The position numbers and the translations under genes are program-made. The notes below the pieces were generated by a model. That model saw only the letters and a list, made by a program, of their open reading frames with translations. It was not told the origin of the DNA and did no database searches. This document shows, one piece after another, positions 1 through 7,450 of a stretch of 18,006 bases of DNA (position 1 is its first letter; every line of letters starts with the position of its first letter). This DNA comes from Acetobacteraceae bacterium (GTDB lineage Bacteria > Pseudomonadota > Alphaproteobacteria > Acetobacterales > Acetobacteraceae): contig JADGHI010000018.1 in assembly GCA_019689515.1 (NCBI GenBank), positions 1-18,006 of the forward strand, in the 5' to 3' direction.

Positions 1-699
1 GTCTTCGGGCAAGGATGCGCAGTAGCCCGGCGCCGGGCCCTGCCCGCCCAGGAAGGGCGTCCAGTAGTCGTCGAAATCGCGAAAGGTCGTCGGCACGTCG
101 ATCGCCCGTGTCTCGGTGTCGCGCAGAATTCCGGTTGCTTCGAACACCTGCCGGAGCGCCTCCGGCCGGCAGATCGGGAAGCGCTTGCCCTCGTCGAGCT
201 CGGCCCCGCGCGGGTCCAATGCGGCCGCAGCGTCCCAGAAGCGGCGCATCAGCTCCATCCTGCCGGCGTAGTCCCAGACGTAGGGCGCCACCGCGCCGCC
301 CGACCGCGCGACCCGCGCCATCTCCATCGCCGCGCGCGGCGGGTCGGGCACGAAGTTGAGCATCAGGCCCGATACGACGCGGTCGAAGCTGCCCTCGGCG
401 AAGGGCAGCGCCTGCGCGTCGGCCCGATGGAACTCCGCGCCGCCGGGGCCCAGGCGCTGCCGGGCGAGGTCGAGGAAGCCGGCCGAGGTGTTGATCCCGA
501 CAAGGCGCCCAGGCCTGCAGTCCGTGGCGATCGTCCCGGTCAGCGCACCGGTGCCGCAGCCGGTGTCGAGCCAGTCGAGCCCGGCCGGCGCATCGAGCCA
601 GGCGAGGAATTCCTGCGCCACTGGCCGGCTCCAGCGCCCGACGTAGCGTTCGTAGGGGGCGCCGCTCGTCCAACGGTCTTCTGCGCCCGTCGCGGTCAT
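1..699 (-). CDS. Class I SAM-dependent methyltransferase, 3' end outside window
   Basis: Reading the minus strand from ATG at 699 gives an uninterrupted 233-codon frame to the window edge, so the C-terminus is missing. The start is supported by a GGAGG-type ribosome site about 9 bases upstream. The protein has a Rossmann methyltransferase core. Motif I is LDTGCGTGALT near residues 43-53, which binds S-adenosylmethionine. An acidic position follows motif I's strand (GINTSAGFLDLAR), then a motif II/post-II stretch (ADAQALPFAEGSFDRVVS) and a hydrophobic strand (LMLNFVPDP). This resembles the UbiE/Methyltransf_11 group that methylates small molecules such as quinones or lipids. The glycine-rich loop and the ALPF-x-SFD pattern are seen directly; the substrate cannot be told. 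It lies downstream of the UPF0114 gene on the same strand, separated by 225 bases in which I see no gene. Confidence 0.85.
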   Translation of the reverse strand, partial: MTATGAEDRWTSGAPYERYVGRWSRPVAQEFLAWLDAPAGLDWLDTGCGTGALTGTIATDCRPGRLVGINTSAGFLDLARQRLGPGGAEFHRADAQALPFAEGSFDRVVSGLMLNFVPDPPRAAMEMARVARSGGAVAPYVWDYAGRMELMRRFWDAAAALDPRGAELDEGKRFPICRPEALRQVFEATGILRDTETRAIDVPTTFRDFDDYWTPFLGGQGPAPGYCASLPED

Positions 700-924
700 C
701 GTCGCGGCCTCCGTGCGAGCCGCGTTTTCTCATGTCCCGCTGGGTGGAAGCGATCATATCCCGCGGAGATGGTTGGTTCGGCTGACCGGGCATGACTCTC
801 GCCCGCGCCAGGATTCAGGTTCGCCCACAGTGGCCCTGCGAGCAGCGCAGAACGGTACGCCCTTGAGCGCGGCGATCGGGAAGGGTGACCGGACACCGCG
901 CGCGGCTCGCCCGTTCGCGCTCCG

Positions 925-1443
925 CTACACGGACTCGTTCCTCTCCGCGCTGCCGCCATGCCGCTCGATGCGGTCGAGCACGCCGAGCAGGACCGCACCC
1001 ACAAGGAACACCGCGTGGATGGTCAGGCGCCATGTCACCTGCCGGTCCGTGTGGTCCTCGATGCGCAGGAAAACCTGCAGGAGGTCGATCGAGGAGATCG
1101 CGACCACTGCCGTCGCTACCTTGATCTTCAGGTTCGCGTGGTCCGTGCGCGAGACCCAGCGCATCTCCTGCTCGTCCGCCTTGCCCTGCAGCCGGTCCAC
1201 CAGGCTGTCGTAGGAGGCGAGCGCCACCATCACCACCAGCGAGGCGACCAGGACGTAGTCCACCAGGTGCAGGACATCGATGAGCAGGGCGGTCTCGTCC
1301 GTCTCGAGGATGCCCGCCGCCATCGTCCAGACCTTGTGAAGGTAGCGCAGCGCGAACAACACAAGGCCGGCGATCAGGCCGAACAGGAAGACGGCCAGCA
1401 GCCAGCGGCTGGCCAGGATCGCCCGTGCGAGAATCGACACCAT
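925..1443 (-). CDS. UPF0114 (YqhA-type) integral membrane protein
   Basis: A 172-residue protein with four clear hydrophobic segments at about residues 11-36, 55-80, 107-128 and 137-155. These are separated by short charged loops, including a basic/acidic stretch after the second helix (SYDSLVDRLQGKADEQ). The length, spacing and signature phrases (the RWLLAVF start, HLVDYVLVASLVVMV, ASYDSLV, and HANLKIKVATAVVAISSIDLLQ) match the UPF0114/YqhA family as I remember it. That family is a widespread inner-membrane protein of unknown function. The ATG at 1443 follows a strong AGGAGG. The gene is divergent from the RidA-family gene, with only 54 bp between the two starts, so both promoters must lie in or overlap that short gap. 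Function is not established; the family call is confident. Confidence 0.88.
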   Translation of the reverse strand: MVSILARAILASRWLLAVFLFGLIAGLVLFALRYLHKVWTMAAGILETDETALLIDVLHLVDYVLVASLVVMVALASYDSLVDRLQGKADEQEMRWVSRTDHANLKIKVATAVVAISSIDLLQVFLRIEDHTDRQVTWRLTIHAVFLVGAVLLGVLDRIERHGGSAERNESV

Positions 1444-1497
1444 GCCCCGCCTCCTCTATCCGGACAGCATCGCATTTGGGGACGATGGGAGGCGCGC

Positions 1498-1848
1498 ATG
1501 ACGATCCGGCGGCTGGCGGAGGAAGAACGGCTAAGCGGGGCCGTGGTGGCGAACGGCCTGGTCTGGCTCGCCGGCCAGGTGGCCGACGACCCGAGCCTCG
1601 ACGTCGAGGGACAGACCGCGGACATCCTTCGGCAGATCGATGCGCTGCTGGCGGAGGCGGGCACGGACAAGTCCCGCCTGCTCTCCGTCACCGTCGTGCT
1701 GGCCGACATCCGCGACGCACCGGCGATGAACCGCGCCTGGGACCGCTGGCTCGACCCCGCGGCGAAGCCCGCCCGCATGACCATCCAGGGCGCGCTGGTG
1801 GACCCGCGCTGGCGGGTCGAGATCACTGGGGTCGCCGCGCTGCCGTGA
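1498..1848 (+). CDS. RidA-family (YjgF/YER057c/UK114) protein, putative enamine/imine deaminase
   Basis: A 116-residue protein of typical Rid length. The ATG at 1498 is chosen because GGGAGG sits about 6 bases upstream and because the domain begins at once; the open frame extends further upstream without support. Seen features are the VVANGLVWLAGQVA strand, the QTADILRQIDALLAEAGTDKSRLLSVTVVLADI helix-strand segment, and the C-terminal block PARMTIQ...WRVEITGVAALP. Arg93 in PAR aligns with the arginine that binds the substrate carboxylate in active RidA proteins, so hydrolysis of reactive 2-aminoacrylate-type enamines is plausible. This copy belongs to a divergent Rid subfamily, because the usual C-terminal VEIEAIA is VEITGVA, so its physiological substrate is uncertain. 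The broken potassium-channel gene follows 46 bp later on the same strand. Confidence 0.88.
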   Translation: MTIRRLAEEERLSGAVVANGLVWLAGQVADDPSLDVEGQTADILRQIDALLAEAGTDKSRLLSVTVVLADIRDAPAMNRAWDRWLDPAAKPARMTIQGALVDPRWRVEITGVAALP

Positions 1849-1894
1849 GCCTGGCGCCGGCCAGCTTGGCGCTGCGACGCGTTCAGCCGGCGCC

Positions 1895-2341
1895 GTGTGG
1901 TTGGCTGCGCCCGATCGGGGCCTCGCCCTCACGCTGAACCTGCTGGACCTGCTGGTGGCCGCCGCGCTGATCTTCGAGACGATCGGCCGCCGGCTCAACC
2001 GCCTCGCCGTGCCGATCATCGCCGTCGTGACGGTCCATGCCCTGCTGGTGATCGCCTTCGGCCTCTCCTTCCGCATCGCCGACGGGCTGAGCGCCGCGCC
2101 GATCTTCGCCAGCGGCGACGGGCCGCTGAGGCTCGACGTCGCCGGTGCACCGCCCCGTCGCCACGGTGAGCACCGTCGGCTATGGTAATGTCCGCCCCGT
2201 CGGCGACGGGGGCTGGTTCTGGCGAGCCTGGAGGTGCTGCTCGGCGCATTGCTGTTTCTGTTTGGCGTCGCCGGGATCATGCGGGGCTCGCACACCTGCC
2301 CGGACGGGGGCGGGGATGGCGACCGCCTCAAGGAAGCGTAA
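1895..2341 (+). pseudogene. Small potassium-channel protein (ion_trans_2 type) split by two compensating frameshifts
   Basis: Three pieces of one channel lie in two frames. From GTG 1895 (frame of 1895) come two hydrophobic helices (LNLLDLLVAAALIFETIG and VPIIAVVTVHALLVIAFGL). Around 2135-2145 the signal moves to the next frame, which encodes the pore loop and potassium selectivity filter VATVSTVGYGNVRPVGDG. At the G5 run 2208-2212 it returns to the first frame for the last helix (LASLEVLLGALLFLFGVAGIM), ending at TAA 2339-2341. Restoring both shifts gives about 148 residues with two flanking helices and a TVGYG filter, normal for a small two-TM potassium channel. Unshifted, the first frame stops at 2188 before the final helix. 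A genuine pseudogene and two sequencing indels are equally consistent with what I see. It lies between the RidA and ferric-reductase genes on the same strand. Confidence 0.72.
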
Positions 2342-2393
2342 CCGATCCCTCCACACGCCGAGGCCCCTCGGAGGATCGGGAGCGGAGCATCCG

Positions 2394-3731
2394 ATGGAGC
2401 ATACCAGACTGAGGATCGTGTTCGTCGCGATCCTCGCCGGCTTGGCCGCGCTGTGGCTGCTCAGTCACGGGTTGGGGGCGTTCGCGGGCGGCCTGTGGCC
2501 TGTTCGTAATGCGCTGGTGTACGGCACGGGCATCCTGGCCATCGGCAGCATGTCGGCCGCCGTGATCCTCGCCGCGCGCCCCGTCCAGATCGAGGCGCTG
2601 CTCGGCGGCCTCGACAAATTCTACCGCCTGCACAAGTGGCTCGGGATCGCCGGGACGCTGTTTGCGGTGGTCCACTGGCTCCTGGAGATCCTGCCCCGCT
2701 GGATGGTGCGCCAGGGCTGGCTCGAGCGCCCGGCACGGCGGCCGCCACCGGCCGAGGCCGCCGCGGCGGGGTTCGACCCGTTCCGCGACCTGCGCGGGAT
2801 CGCCGCCGATCTGGGCGAGTGGAGCCTCTACCTGCTTCTGGTCCTCGTCGTCCTCGCGTTGTGGAAGCGGGTCCCCTATCGCTCCTTCCTTGCGACGCAC
2901 CGGCTGATGGCGCCCGTCTTCCTGGTGCTGGTGTTCCATGCCGTCATCCTGACGCCCCGGGGCTATTGGAGCGTGCCGGTCGGGCCGGTGCTGGCGCTCC
3001 TGATGGCCTGCGGCACCGTCGCCGCGGCGGCATCGCTGTTCGGGCGGATCGGGCAGTCCCGCCGCGCCGTCGGCCACATCGAAACCCTGACCTACCACAG
3101 CAACAACGCCGTTCTGGATGTCGGCGTCCGGCTCGAGACGGCCTGGCCCGGCCATCAGGCCGGGCAGTTCGCCTTCGTGGATTTCGGAGGCGGCGAGGGC
3201 GCCCACCCCTTCACGATCTCCTCCGCCTGGCACCGGGATGGCCGGCTCATGTTCAGCATCAAGGGGCTCGGGGACTACACCCGGGCGCTGCCGGACCAGC
3301 TCTTCCCCGGGCAGTCCGTGACGGTCGAGGGGCCGTACGGGCGCTTCGACTTCCGCGGCGAGCGTGCCCGCCAGATCTGGATCGGCGGTGGCATCGGCAT
3401 CACGCCCTTCATCGCCCGCCTGCAGGCCTTGGCGGAGGAGCGCGAGCACGGCCCGGTGGACCTGATCTATTCCACCAACGCGCCCGCCGAGGCCTTCATC
3501 GCGAATATCCGCCAGCTCGCCGAGGAGGCCGGCGTGAACTTCCACCTGATCGTGACGCCGCGCGACGGCCCTCTGACGCTCGATCGCCTCGCCGCGATGG
3601 TCCCCGAGTGGAAGGAGGCGGATGTCTGGTTCTGCGGCCCGCTGGGCTTCGGCCATGCCCTGCGCGACGCGATGGTGGCGCACGGCTTCTCGGCCGCGCA
3701 TTTCCACCAGGAGATGTTCGACATGCGGTGA
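2394..3731 (+). CDS. Ferric-reductase-like transmembrane protein with FAD/NAD(P)-binding reductase domain
   Basis: A 445-residue membrane flavohaem oxidoreductase. The N-terminal half (residues 5-215) has about six hydrophobic helices with paired histidines His80/His94 and His169/His182, spaced like the bis-haem ligands of the ferric reductase/NOX superfamily. The C-terminal half is a ferredoxin-NADP reductase fold. It has the FAD-binding HPFTISS motif at 271-277 (RPYSISS-like), a GPYGRFD motif near 313, the NAD(P)-binding GGGIGITPF at 331-339, and CGP at 414-416 near the end. It probably passes electrons from NAD(P)H via FAD across the membrane haems to an external acceptor such as ferric iron. 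The ATG at 2394 is preferred because GGAG lies about 6 bases upstream and the first helix starts immediately; the longer open frame upstream belongs to the channel gene. The electron acceptor is not predictable. Confidence 0.9.
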   Translation: MEHTRLRIVFVAILAGLAALWLLSHGLGAFAGGLWPVRNALVYGTGILAIGSMSAAVILAARPVQIEALLGGLDKFYRLHKWLGIAGTLFAVVHWLLEILPRWMVRQGWLERPARRPPPAEAAAAGFDPFRDLRGIAADLGEWSLYLLLVLVVLALWKRVPYRSFLATHRLMAPVFLVLVFHAVILTPRGYWSVPVGPVLALLMACGTVAAAASLFGRIGQSRRAVGHIETLTYHSNNAVLDVGVRLETAWPGHQAGQFAFVDFGGGEGAHPFTISSAWHRDGRLMFSIKGLGDYTRALPDQLFPGQSVTVEGPYGRFDFRGERARQIWIGGGIGITPFIARLQALAEEREHGPVDLIYSTNAPAEAFIANIRQLAEEAGVNFHLIVTPRDGPLTLDRLAAMVPEWKEADVWFCGPLGFGHALRDAMVAHGFSAAHFHQEMFDMR

Positions 3732-3871
3732 GCGCCGGCGGGGGAGGGGCTTTCGGTTCCTTCTCCGGGGGGCGCGCTTCCGGAACCCAGCCGGCGTTGT
3801 GGTTGCGTGGGCGAAGGTGAGGCGATGCCTGCCAGCCATCCGCCCTCTCGCGCGGACGTCATTCCGGCGGC

Positions 3872-3899
3872 GGGGCGGGTCAGGGATATTGACCGCCCC
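3872..3899. other. Strong stem-loop in the intergenic region 3732-3997
   Basis: GGGGCG at 3872-3877 continuing into GGTCA (3878-3882) pairs with TGACC-GCCCC at 3890-3899. This gives ten base pairs with one bulged G (3877) and a seven-base loop. There is no T tract on either strand, so it is not a classical intrinsic terminator. It lies 140 bp after the ferric-reductase stop and about 100 bp before the epimerase start, and could be a processing, attenuation or factor-assisted termination signal. The rest of the 266-bp gap shows no gene that I can support. Confidence 0.4.
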
Positions 3900-3997
3900 A
3901 GCGTTGCCGGCACGCGGGCGCGATGCTGCCGCAATCGGCGGCGAGCATTCCGCGGCGGACGGTTGCGGGCAGGGCTGCTGATGAGGAATGAGACGGC

Positions 3998-5002
3998 ATG
4001 ACGATGGCGGGCGCGGCGCAGGACTTCTGGCGCGGCAAGCGGGTGCTGGTGACGGGCGGGGCCGGCTTCCTCGGCTCCGGCCTGTGCCACGCGCTGGCGG
4101 CGCGCGGCGCGCGGGTGACGGCGCTGGACGCGATGATGCCGGACGGCGGCGCGAATCCGGCGAACCTGGAAGGTGCCGGCGTGCTGCTGGTGCGCGGCGA
4201 CATCCGCGATGCGGAGCTGCATTCGCTCTGCCAGGGCATTGACGTGCTGTTCAACCTGGCGGCCCAGACCAGTCACATGGGCGGCCAGCGCGACCCCGTG
4301 GCGGACATCGAGATCAACGCGGTTGCACAGGTGCGGTTGATCCAGGCGATGCGCGAGGCGGCGCCGAAGGCCACCGTCGTGCACGCCTCGACCCGGCAGT
4401 TCTACGGCCGGCCGCAATACCTGCCGGTGGACGAGAAGCACACGGTCAATCCGCCGGACGCGAACGGCGTCTCCAAATGGGCGGGCGAGCAGTACTGGCT
4501 GCTGGAGCAGCGCGTACACGGCCGGCCCGTGGTGTCGCTGCGTCTGACCAATTGCTACGGGCCGCGGCTGCGCATCAAGGATGCGCGGCAGACCTTCCTC
4601 GGCATATGGGTCCGCCGCGTGCTGGAGGGCGAGCCCTTCGAGGTCTGGGGCGGCGAGCAGCTCCGCGACCTTGCCTATCTCGACGACGTGACCGATGCCT
4701 TCCTGCGCGCCGCCGAGCAGGCCGGGCGGCCGGAGGTGGCGGGCCGGGTGTTCAACATCGGCGGCTCGCCGCCGATGCGCCTGATCGAGCTGGCCGACCG
4801 GCTGATCGCCGCCAATGGCGGCAAGGGCGGCTACGTGATCAAGGAATTCCCTGCCGATCGCGCCCCCATTGACATCGGCAGCTACGCCGCCGACGACCGC
4901 GCCTTCCGCGCCGCCACCGGCTGGTGGCCGCGCGTGGATGTGGACGAGGGGCTGCGGCGCACGCTGGAATGGTACAGGCCGCGCCTGGCCGACTACACGT
5001 GA
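3998..5002 (+). CDS. NAD-dependent epimerase/dehydratase (extended SDR), sugar-nucleotide type
   Basis: A 334-residue extended short-chain dehydrogenase. The NAD-binding TGGAGFLG motif is at residues 19-26, followed by an acidic residue after the second strand (ALDAMM) and the adenine-ring region (RGDIRDA). The NLAAQ motif is near 86-90 and the active-site Ser/Thr stretch HASTRQFYG at 129-137. C-terminal substrate blocks include RLTNCYGPR, a GGEQLRDLAYLDDV motif typical of nucleotide-sugar epimerases, and NIGG. Where most family members have Tyr-x-x-x-Lys, this one reads NGVSK (Asn156, Lys160). Spacing to the DegT aminotransferase is 10 bp, so the two form an operon that probably converts an NDP-sugar to an amino sugar for surface polysaccharide or glycan. 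The sugar is not identifiable. ATG 4004 is an alternative start two codons in. Confidence 0.88.
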   Translation: MTMAGAAQDFWRGKRVLVTGGAGFLGSGLCHALAARGARVTALDAMMPDGGANPANLEGAGVLLVRGDIRDAELHSLCQGIDVLFNLAAQTSHMGGQRDPVADIEINAVAQVRLIQAMREAAPKATVVHASTRQFYGRPQYLPVDEKHTVNPPDANGVSKWAGEQYWLLEQRVHGRPVVSLRLTNCYGPRLRIKDARQTFLGIWVRRVLEGEPFEVWGGEQLRDLAYLDDVTDAFLRAAEQAGRPEVAGRVFNIGGSPPMRLIELADRLIAANGGKGGYVIKEFPADRAPIDIGSYAADDRAFRAATGWWPRVDVDEGLRRTLEWYRPRLADYT

Positions 5003-5012
5003 GGCTTCACCG

Positions 5013-6143
5013 ATGACCGAGATGATTCCGCAGGCCGATCCCGGCGCCGGCTACCGAGCGCAGAAGGCCGAGATCGACGCCGCCGTGGCCCGCGCCCTCT
5101 CGAGCGGCTGGTACATCCTCGGCAAGGAGGGGGAGGCCTTCGAGCGGGAATTCGCCGCCTGGCTCGGCCAGGGCCGTGCCGTGGGCTGCGCCAACGGCAC
5201 CGACGCGCTCGCTCTGATCCTGCGTGGCCTCGGCATCGGCGAGGGCAGCACCGTTGCCACCGTCTCGCACACGGCGGTCGCGACCGTCGCGGCGATCGAG
5301 ATGGCCGGCGCGATGCCGCTGCTGCTCGACATCGAGCCCGATCACTACACCATGGACCCGGACGAGCTGACGGCCGTGCTCGAGGACCCGCCGCCCGGGT
5401 TGCCGCCGATCCGCGCCGCGATCGTGGTGCATCTCTACGGCCAGGCCTGCGATCTCGGCCCGATGCTCGCGGCCTGCGAGCGCAACGGCGTGGCGCTGAT
5501 CGAGGACTGCGCGCAGGCGCATGGCGCGACCTGGCAAGGACGCAAGCTCGGCACCCTCGGGCGGGCGGCAGGGTTCAGCTTCTACCCGACGAAGAACCTC
5601 GGCGCGCTCGGCGACGGCGGAGCGCTGGTGACGGAGGACTGGGAACTGGCCGAGCGCATCGCCGCGATCCGCCAGTATGGCTGGCAGGAGCGCTATGTCA
5701 GCGCGATGGTTGGGGTGAACAGCCGGCTCGACGAGGTGCAGGCGGCGATCCTGCGGGTGCGTCTGGCGCATCTCGACGCCGGGAACGCACGGCGGCGGGA
5801 GATCGCGGCAGCCTACGACGCGGCGCTGGCGGAGGGAGGGGCGATCGCCGCCCCGGCGCGGCGAGAGGGGTGCGAGCACGTCTTCCATCAGTACGTCCTC
5901 CGCACGCCTGAGCGCGCTGCGGTGCAGGCGAGGCTGCGCGAGCTGGGGATCGGCACCGGCATTCATTATCCGGTGCCGGTGCACCTTCAGCCGGCTTACA
6001 AGGACCGGGTGCCGCTCGGCCCCGCAGGCTGCGCCGAAACCGCGCGCGCCGCGCAGGAGGTGCTGAGCCTGCCGATGTTCCCGGAAATGACGGACGCGCA
6101 GGTGGAGCGAGTGTGCGACGCGCTGCGGCGGCTGGCCGGCTAG
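5013..6143 (+). CDS. DegT/DnrJ/EryC1/StrS-family PLP-dependent sugar aminotransferase
   Basis: A 376-residue member of the DegT/DnrJ/EryC1 family, close to the usual 370-400. The N-terminal SGWYILGKEGEAFEREFA segment and the cofactor phosphate region CANGTDALALIL (59-70) are typical. Asp165 in IEDCAQAHGA contacts the pyridine nitrogen of PLP. Lys194 in FYPTKNLGALGDGG is the Schiff-base lysine. The C-terminal GIHYPVPVHLQPAY (from about residue 311) contributes to the substrate site. Such enzymes transfer an amino group, usually from glutamate, to a keto-sugar nucleotide. The start at 5013 lies 10 bp after the epimerase stop; the longer open frame from 4869 would overlap most of the epimerase C-terminus and is rejected. 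The upstream epimerase/dehydratase probably supplies the substrate. A structured repeat begins directly after the stop codon. Sugar identity is unknown. Confidence 0.92.
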   Translation: MTEMIPQADPGAGYRAQKAEIDAAVARALSSGWYILGKEGEAFEREFAAWLGQGRAVGCANGTDALALILRGLGIGEGSTVATVSHTAVATVAAIEMAGAMPLLLDIEPDHYTMDPDELTAVLEDPPPGLPPIRAAIVVHLYGQACDLGPMLAACERNGVALIEDCAQAHGATWQGRKLGTLGRAAGFSFYPTKNLGALGDGGALVTEDWELAERIAAIRQYGWQERYVSAMVGVNSRLDEVQAAILRVRLAHLDAGNARRREIAAAYDAALAEGGAIAAPARREGCEHVFHQYVLRTPERAAVQARLRELGIGTGIHYPVPVHLQPAYKDRVPLGPAGCAETARAAQEVLSLPMFPEMTDAQVERVCDALRRLAG

Positions 6144-6210
6144 GCCGCGATCGCCCCGGGTGGAGGCACCCAGGGCGTGAATCGCTGCCTCGGAACTGCC
6201 TGGCCCCTTG
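6144..6210 (+). repeat. Dispersed structured repeat, copy A
   Basis: This segment of about 67 bp, beginning right after the aminotransferase stop, matches 7436-7505 at roughly 80 percent by eye, with a three-base length difference in the loop. Shared blocks include GCCGCGATCGCCC at the left, CCAGGGCG in the middle, TGCCTCGGAA, and GCCCCTTG at the right end. Its core folds as GGGTG-gagg-CACCC, extended outward by CCC/GGG across one C-A mismatch. The homologous positions also fold in copy B despite sequence differences. Both copies are in the same orientation, downstream of plus-strand genes. It may be a REP-like intergenic element acting as a terminator or mRNA 3' element; that role is inference. 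Confidence 0.65.
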
Positions 6211-6326
6211 TCGGCCTGTAAGGGACCAGGTTGCGCAAGCGCGCCGCACGTCCTCGTCCGCCGTACTCTTGGCGAATGGACGTGGCCGGTTCTAGGTTGC
6301 GCGCAACAGCACCTGGGGAGGCGAGC

Positions 6327-7349
6327 ATGGTCGGGGGCAATGGCGTGGTCGGTCGGCGCGGCGTCGCGGCGGCCTTGGGCCTCGCCGCGAGCACGGCGGC
6401 GGTGCGCCCCGCGGCGGCGCAAGGGAGCGGCAGCGGTGGCGCGAGCGGCTTCCCCAGCCGACCGATCCGCATCATCGTCCCCTTCGCCGCCGGCGGCACC
6501 ACCGACATCGTCGCGCGTGCGGTTGGCGATCGCCTCGCAGCGCAGCTCGGCCAGCCCGTGGTGGTGGACAACCGCGGCGGTGCCGGCGGCGTGGTGGCGG
6601 GCGAGGTTTTCGCCCGCTCGGAGCCGGACGGGCACACCCTGCTCGTCGCCACGGCCTCGCTCGCCGCGATCAACAAGGCGCTCCGGCCGAACCTGCCCTT
6701 CGACCCGGACACCGAGTTCGTGCCGATCGCGATGCTCGCGCAGCAGCCGAACGTCCTCGTGGTCAATCCGCGCGTGCTGCCCCAGGTGCGCACGCTGCCG
6801 GACCTGATCGCGCTGGCGAAGGCGCGGCCGGGCCAGTTGAACTACGCCTCGGCCGGCACCGGCACGCAGCTCCACCTCACCGGCGCGATGCTCGCCGCCG
6901 AGGCCGGGATCGACATCGTCCACGTGCCCTATCGTGGCGCTGGCCCGGCGGTGGCCGACCTGATCGCCGGCCAGGTGCCGATGATGTTCGACGGGCTCGG
7001 CAGCGCGCTGCCGCATCTGCGGGCGGGGACGCTCCGCGCCATCGCCGTCGCCGCGGAGGCGCCGCATCCGGCGCTGCCGGGCGTGCAGACGGTGGCGGCG
7101 ACGCTGCCGGGCTTCCTCTCGACCAATTGGGCGGCGCTGTTCGGCCTGCGCGGCACGCCGGCGCCGGTTCTCGACCGCATCGATGCGGAGGCCCGCAAGG
7201 CGCTGGAGACGCCGGAGGTCCGGCGCCTGTTCGCCGAGCGCGCCTTCGATACGATGCCCATCCCGCGCGCCGAGCTGCCTGCCTTCATGGCCTCCGAGCG
7301 GCGGCGGTGGGGCGAGGCGGTGCGGGCCTCCGGCGCGCGGGTGGAGTGA
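6327..7349 (+). CDS. Bug-family tripartite tricarboxylate transporter substrate-binding protein
   Basis: A 340-residue secreted receptor. ATG 6327 is chosen because GGGGAGG lies 7 bases upstream and a signal peptide begins at once; an earlier in-frame ATG at 6276 lacks such a site. Residues 1-32 look like a signal peptide, with Arg10-Arg11 before a hydrophobic Ala/Leu stretch and an AAAQG cleavage region, possibly Tat-dependent. The mature part shows the Bug signature: FPSRPIRIIVPFAAGGTTD, QPVVVDNRGGAGG, PDGHTLLVA, LNYASAGTGTQLHL, VPYRGAGPAVADLIAGQV. Family members bind carboxylates or other small organic molecules in the periplasm for TctAB permeases. No permease gene is nearby, so this is an orphan receptor, which is common for this family. 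It sits between the two copies of the structured repeat. The ligand is unknown. Confidence 0.92.
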   Translation: MVGGNGVVGRRGVAAALGLAASTAAVRPAAAQGSGSGGASGFPSRPIRIIVPFAAGGTTDIVARAVGDRLAAQLGQPVVVDNRGGAGGVVAGEVFARSEPDGHTLLVATASLAAINKALRPNLPFDPDTEFVPIAMLAQQPNVLVVNPRVLPQVRTLPDLIALAKARPGQLNYASAGTGTQLHLTGAMLAAEAGIDIVHVPYRGAGPAVADLIAGQVPMMFDGLGSALPHLRAGTLRAIAVAAEAPHPALPGVQTVAATLPGFLSTNWAALFGLRGTPAPVLDRIDAEARKALETPEVRRLFAERAFDTMPIPRAELPAFMASERRRWGEAVRASGARVE

Positions 7350-7388
7350 GCCGCGCCGGTGCGGCGGCTTGGCGGGCGCCAACAGGGT

Positions 7389-7450
7389 CAGGCGAGCGGC
7401 ACCTCCCGGATCTTGCTGACCAGGTCGCGGCTGAAGCCGCGATCGCCCTG
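7389..7450 (-). pseudogene. Possible 3'-terminal remnant of an unidentified gene
   Basis: Read on the minus strand, this segment encodes QGDRGFSRDLVSKIREVPLA followed by TGA (7389-7391). That looks like an ordinary protein C-terminus rather than the Arg/Pro/Gly-rich translation of shadow frames. Its upstream end runs directly into structured repeat copy B, which would have replaced the rest of the gene. I do not recognise the family. The chance that this is an accidental frame is substantial. Confidence 0.22.

Noticed and set aside
2328..3839. A 503-codon minus-strand open frame opposite the ferric-reductase gene
   Set aside because: The translation is His/Arg/Gln-rich and low in hydrophobic core patterns, while the plus strand encodes clear haem, FAD and NAD motifs.
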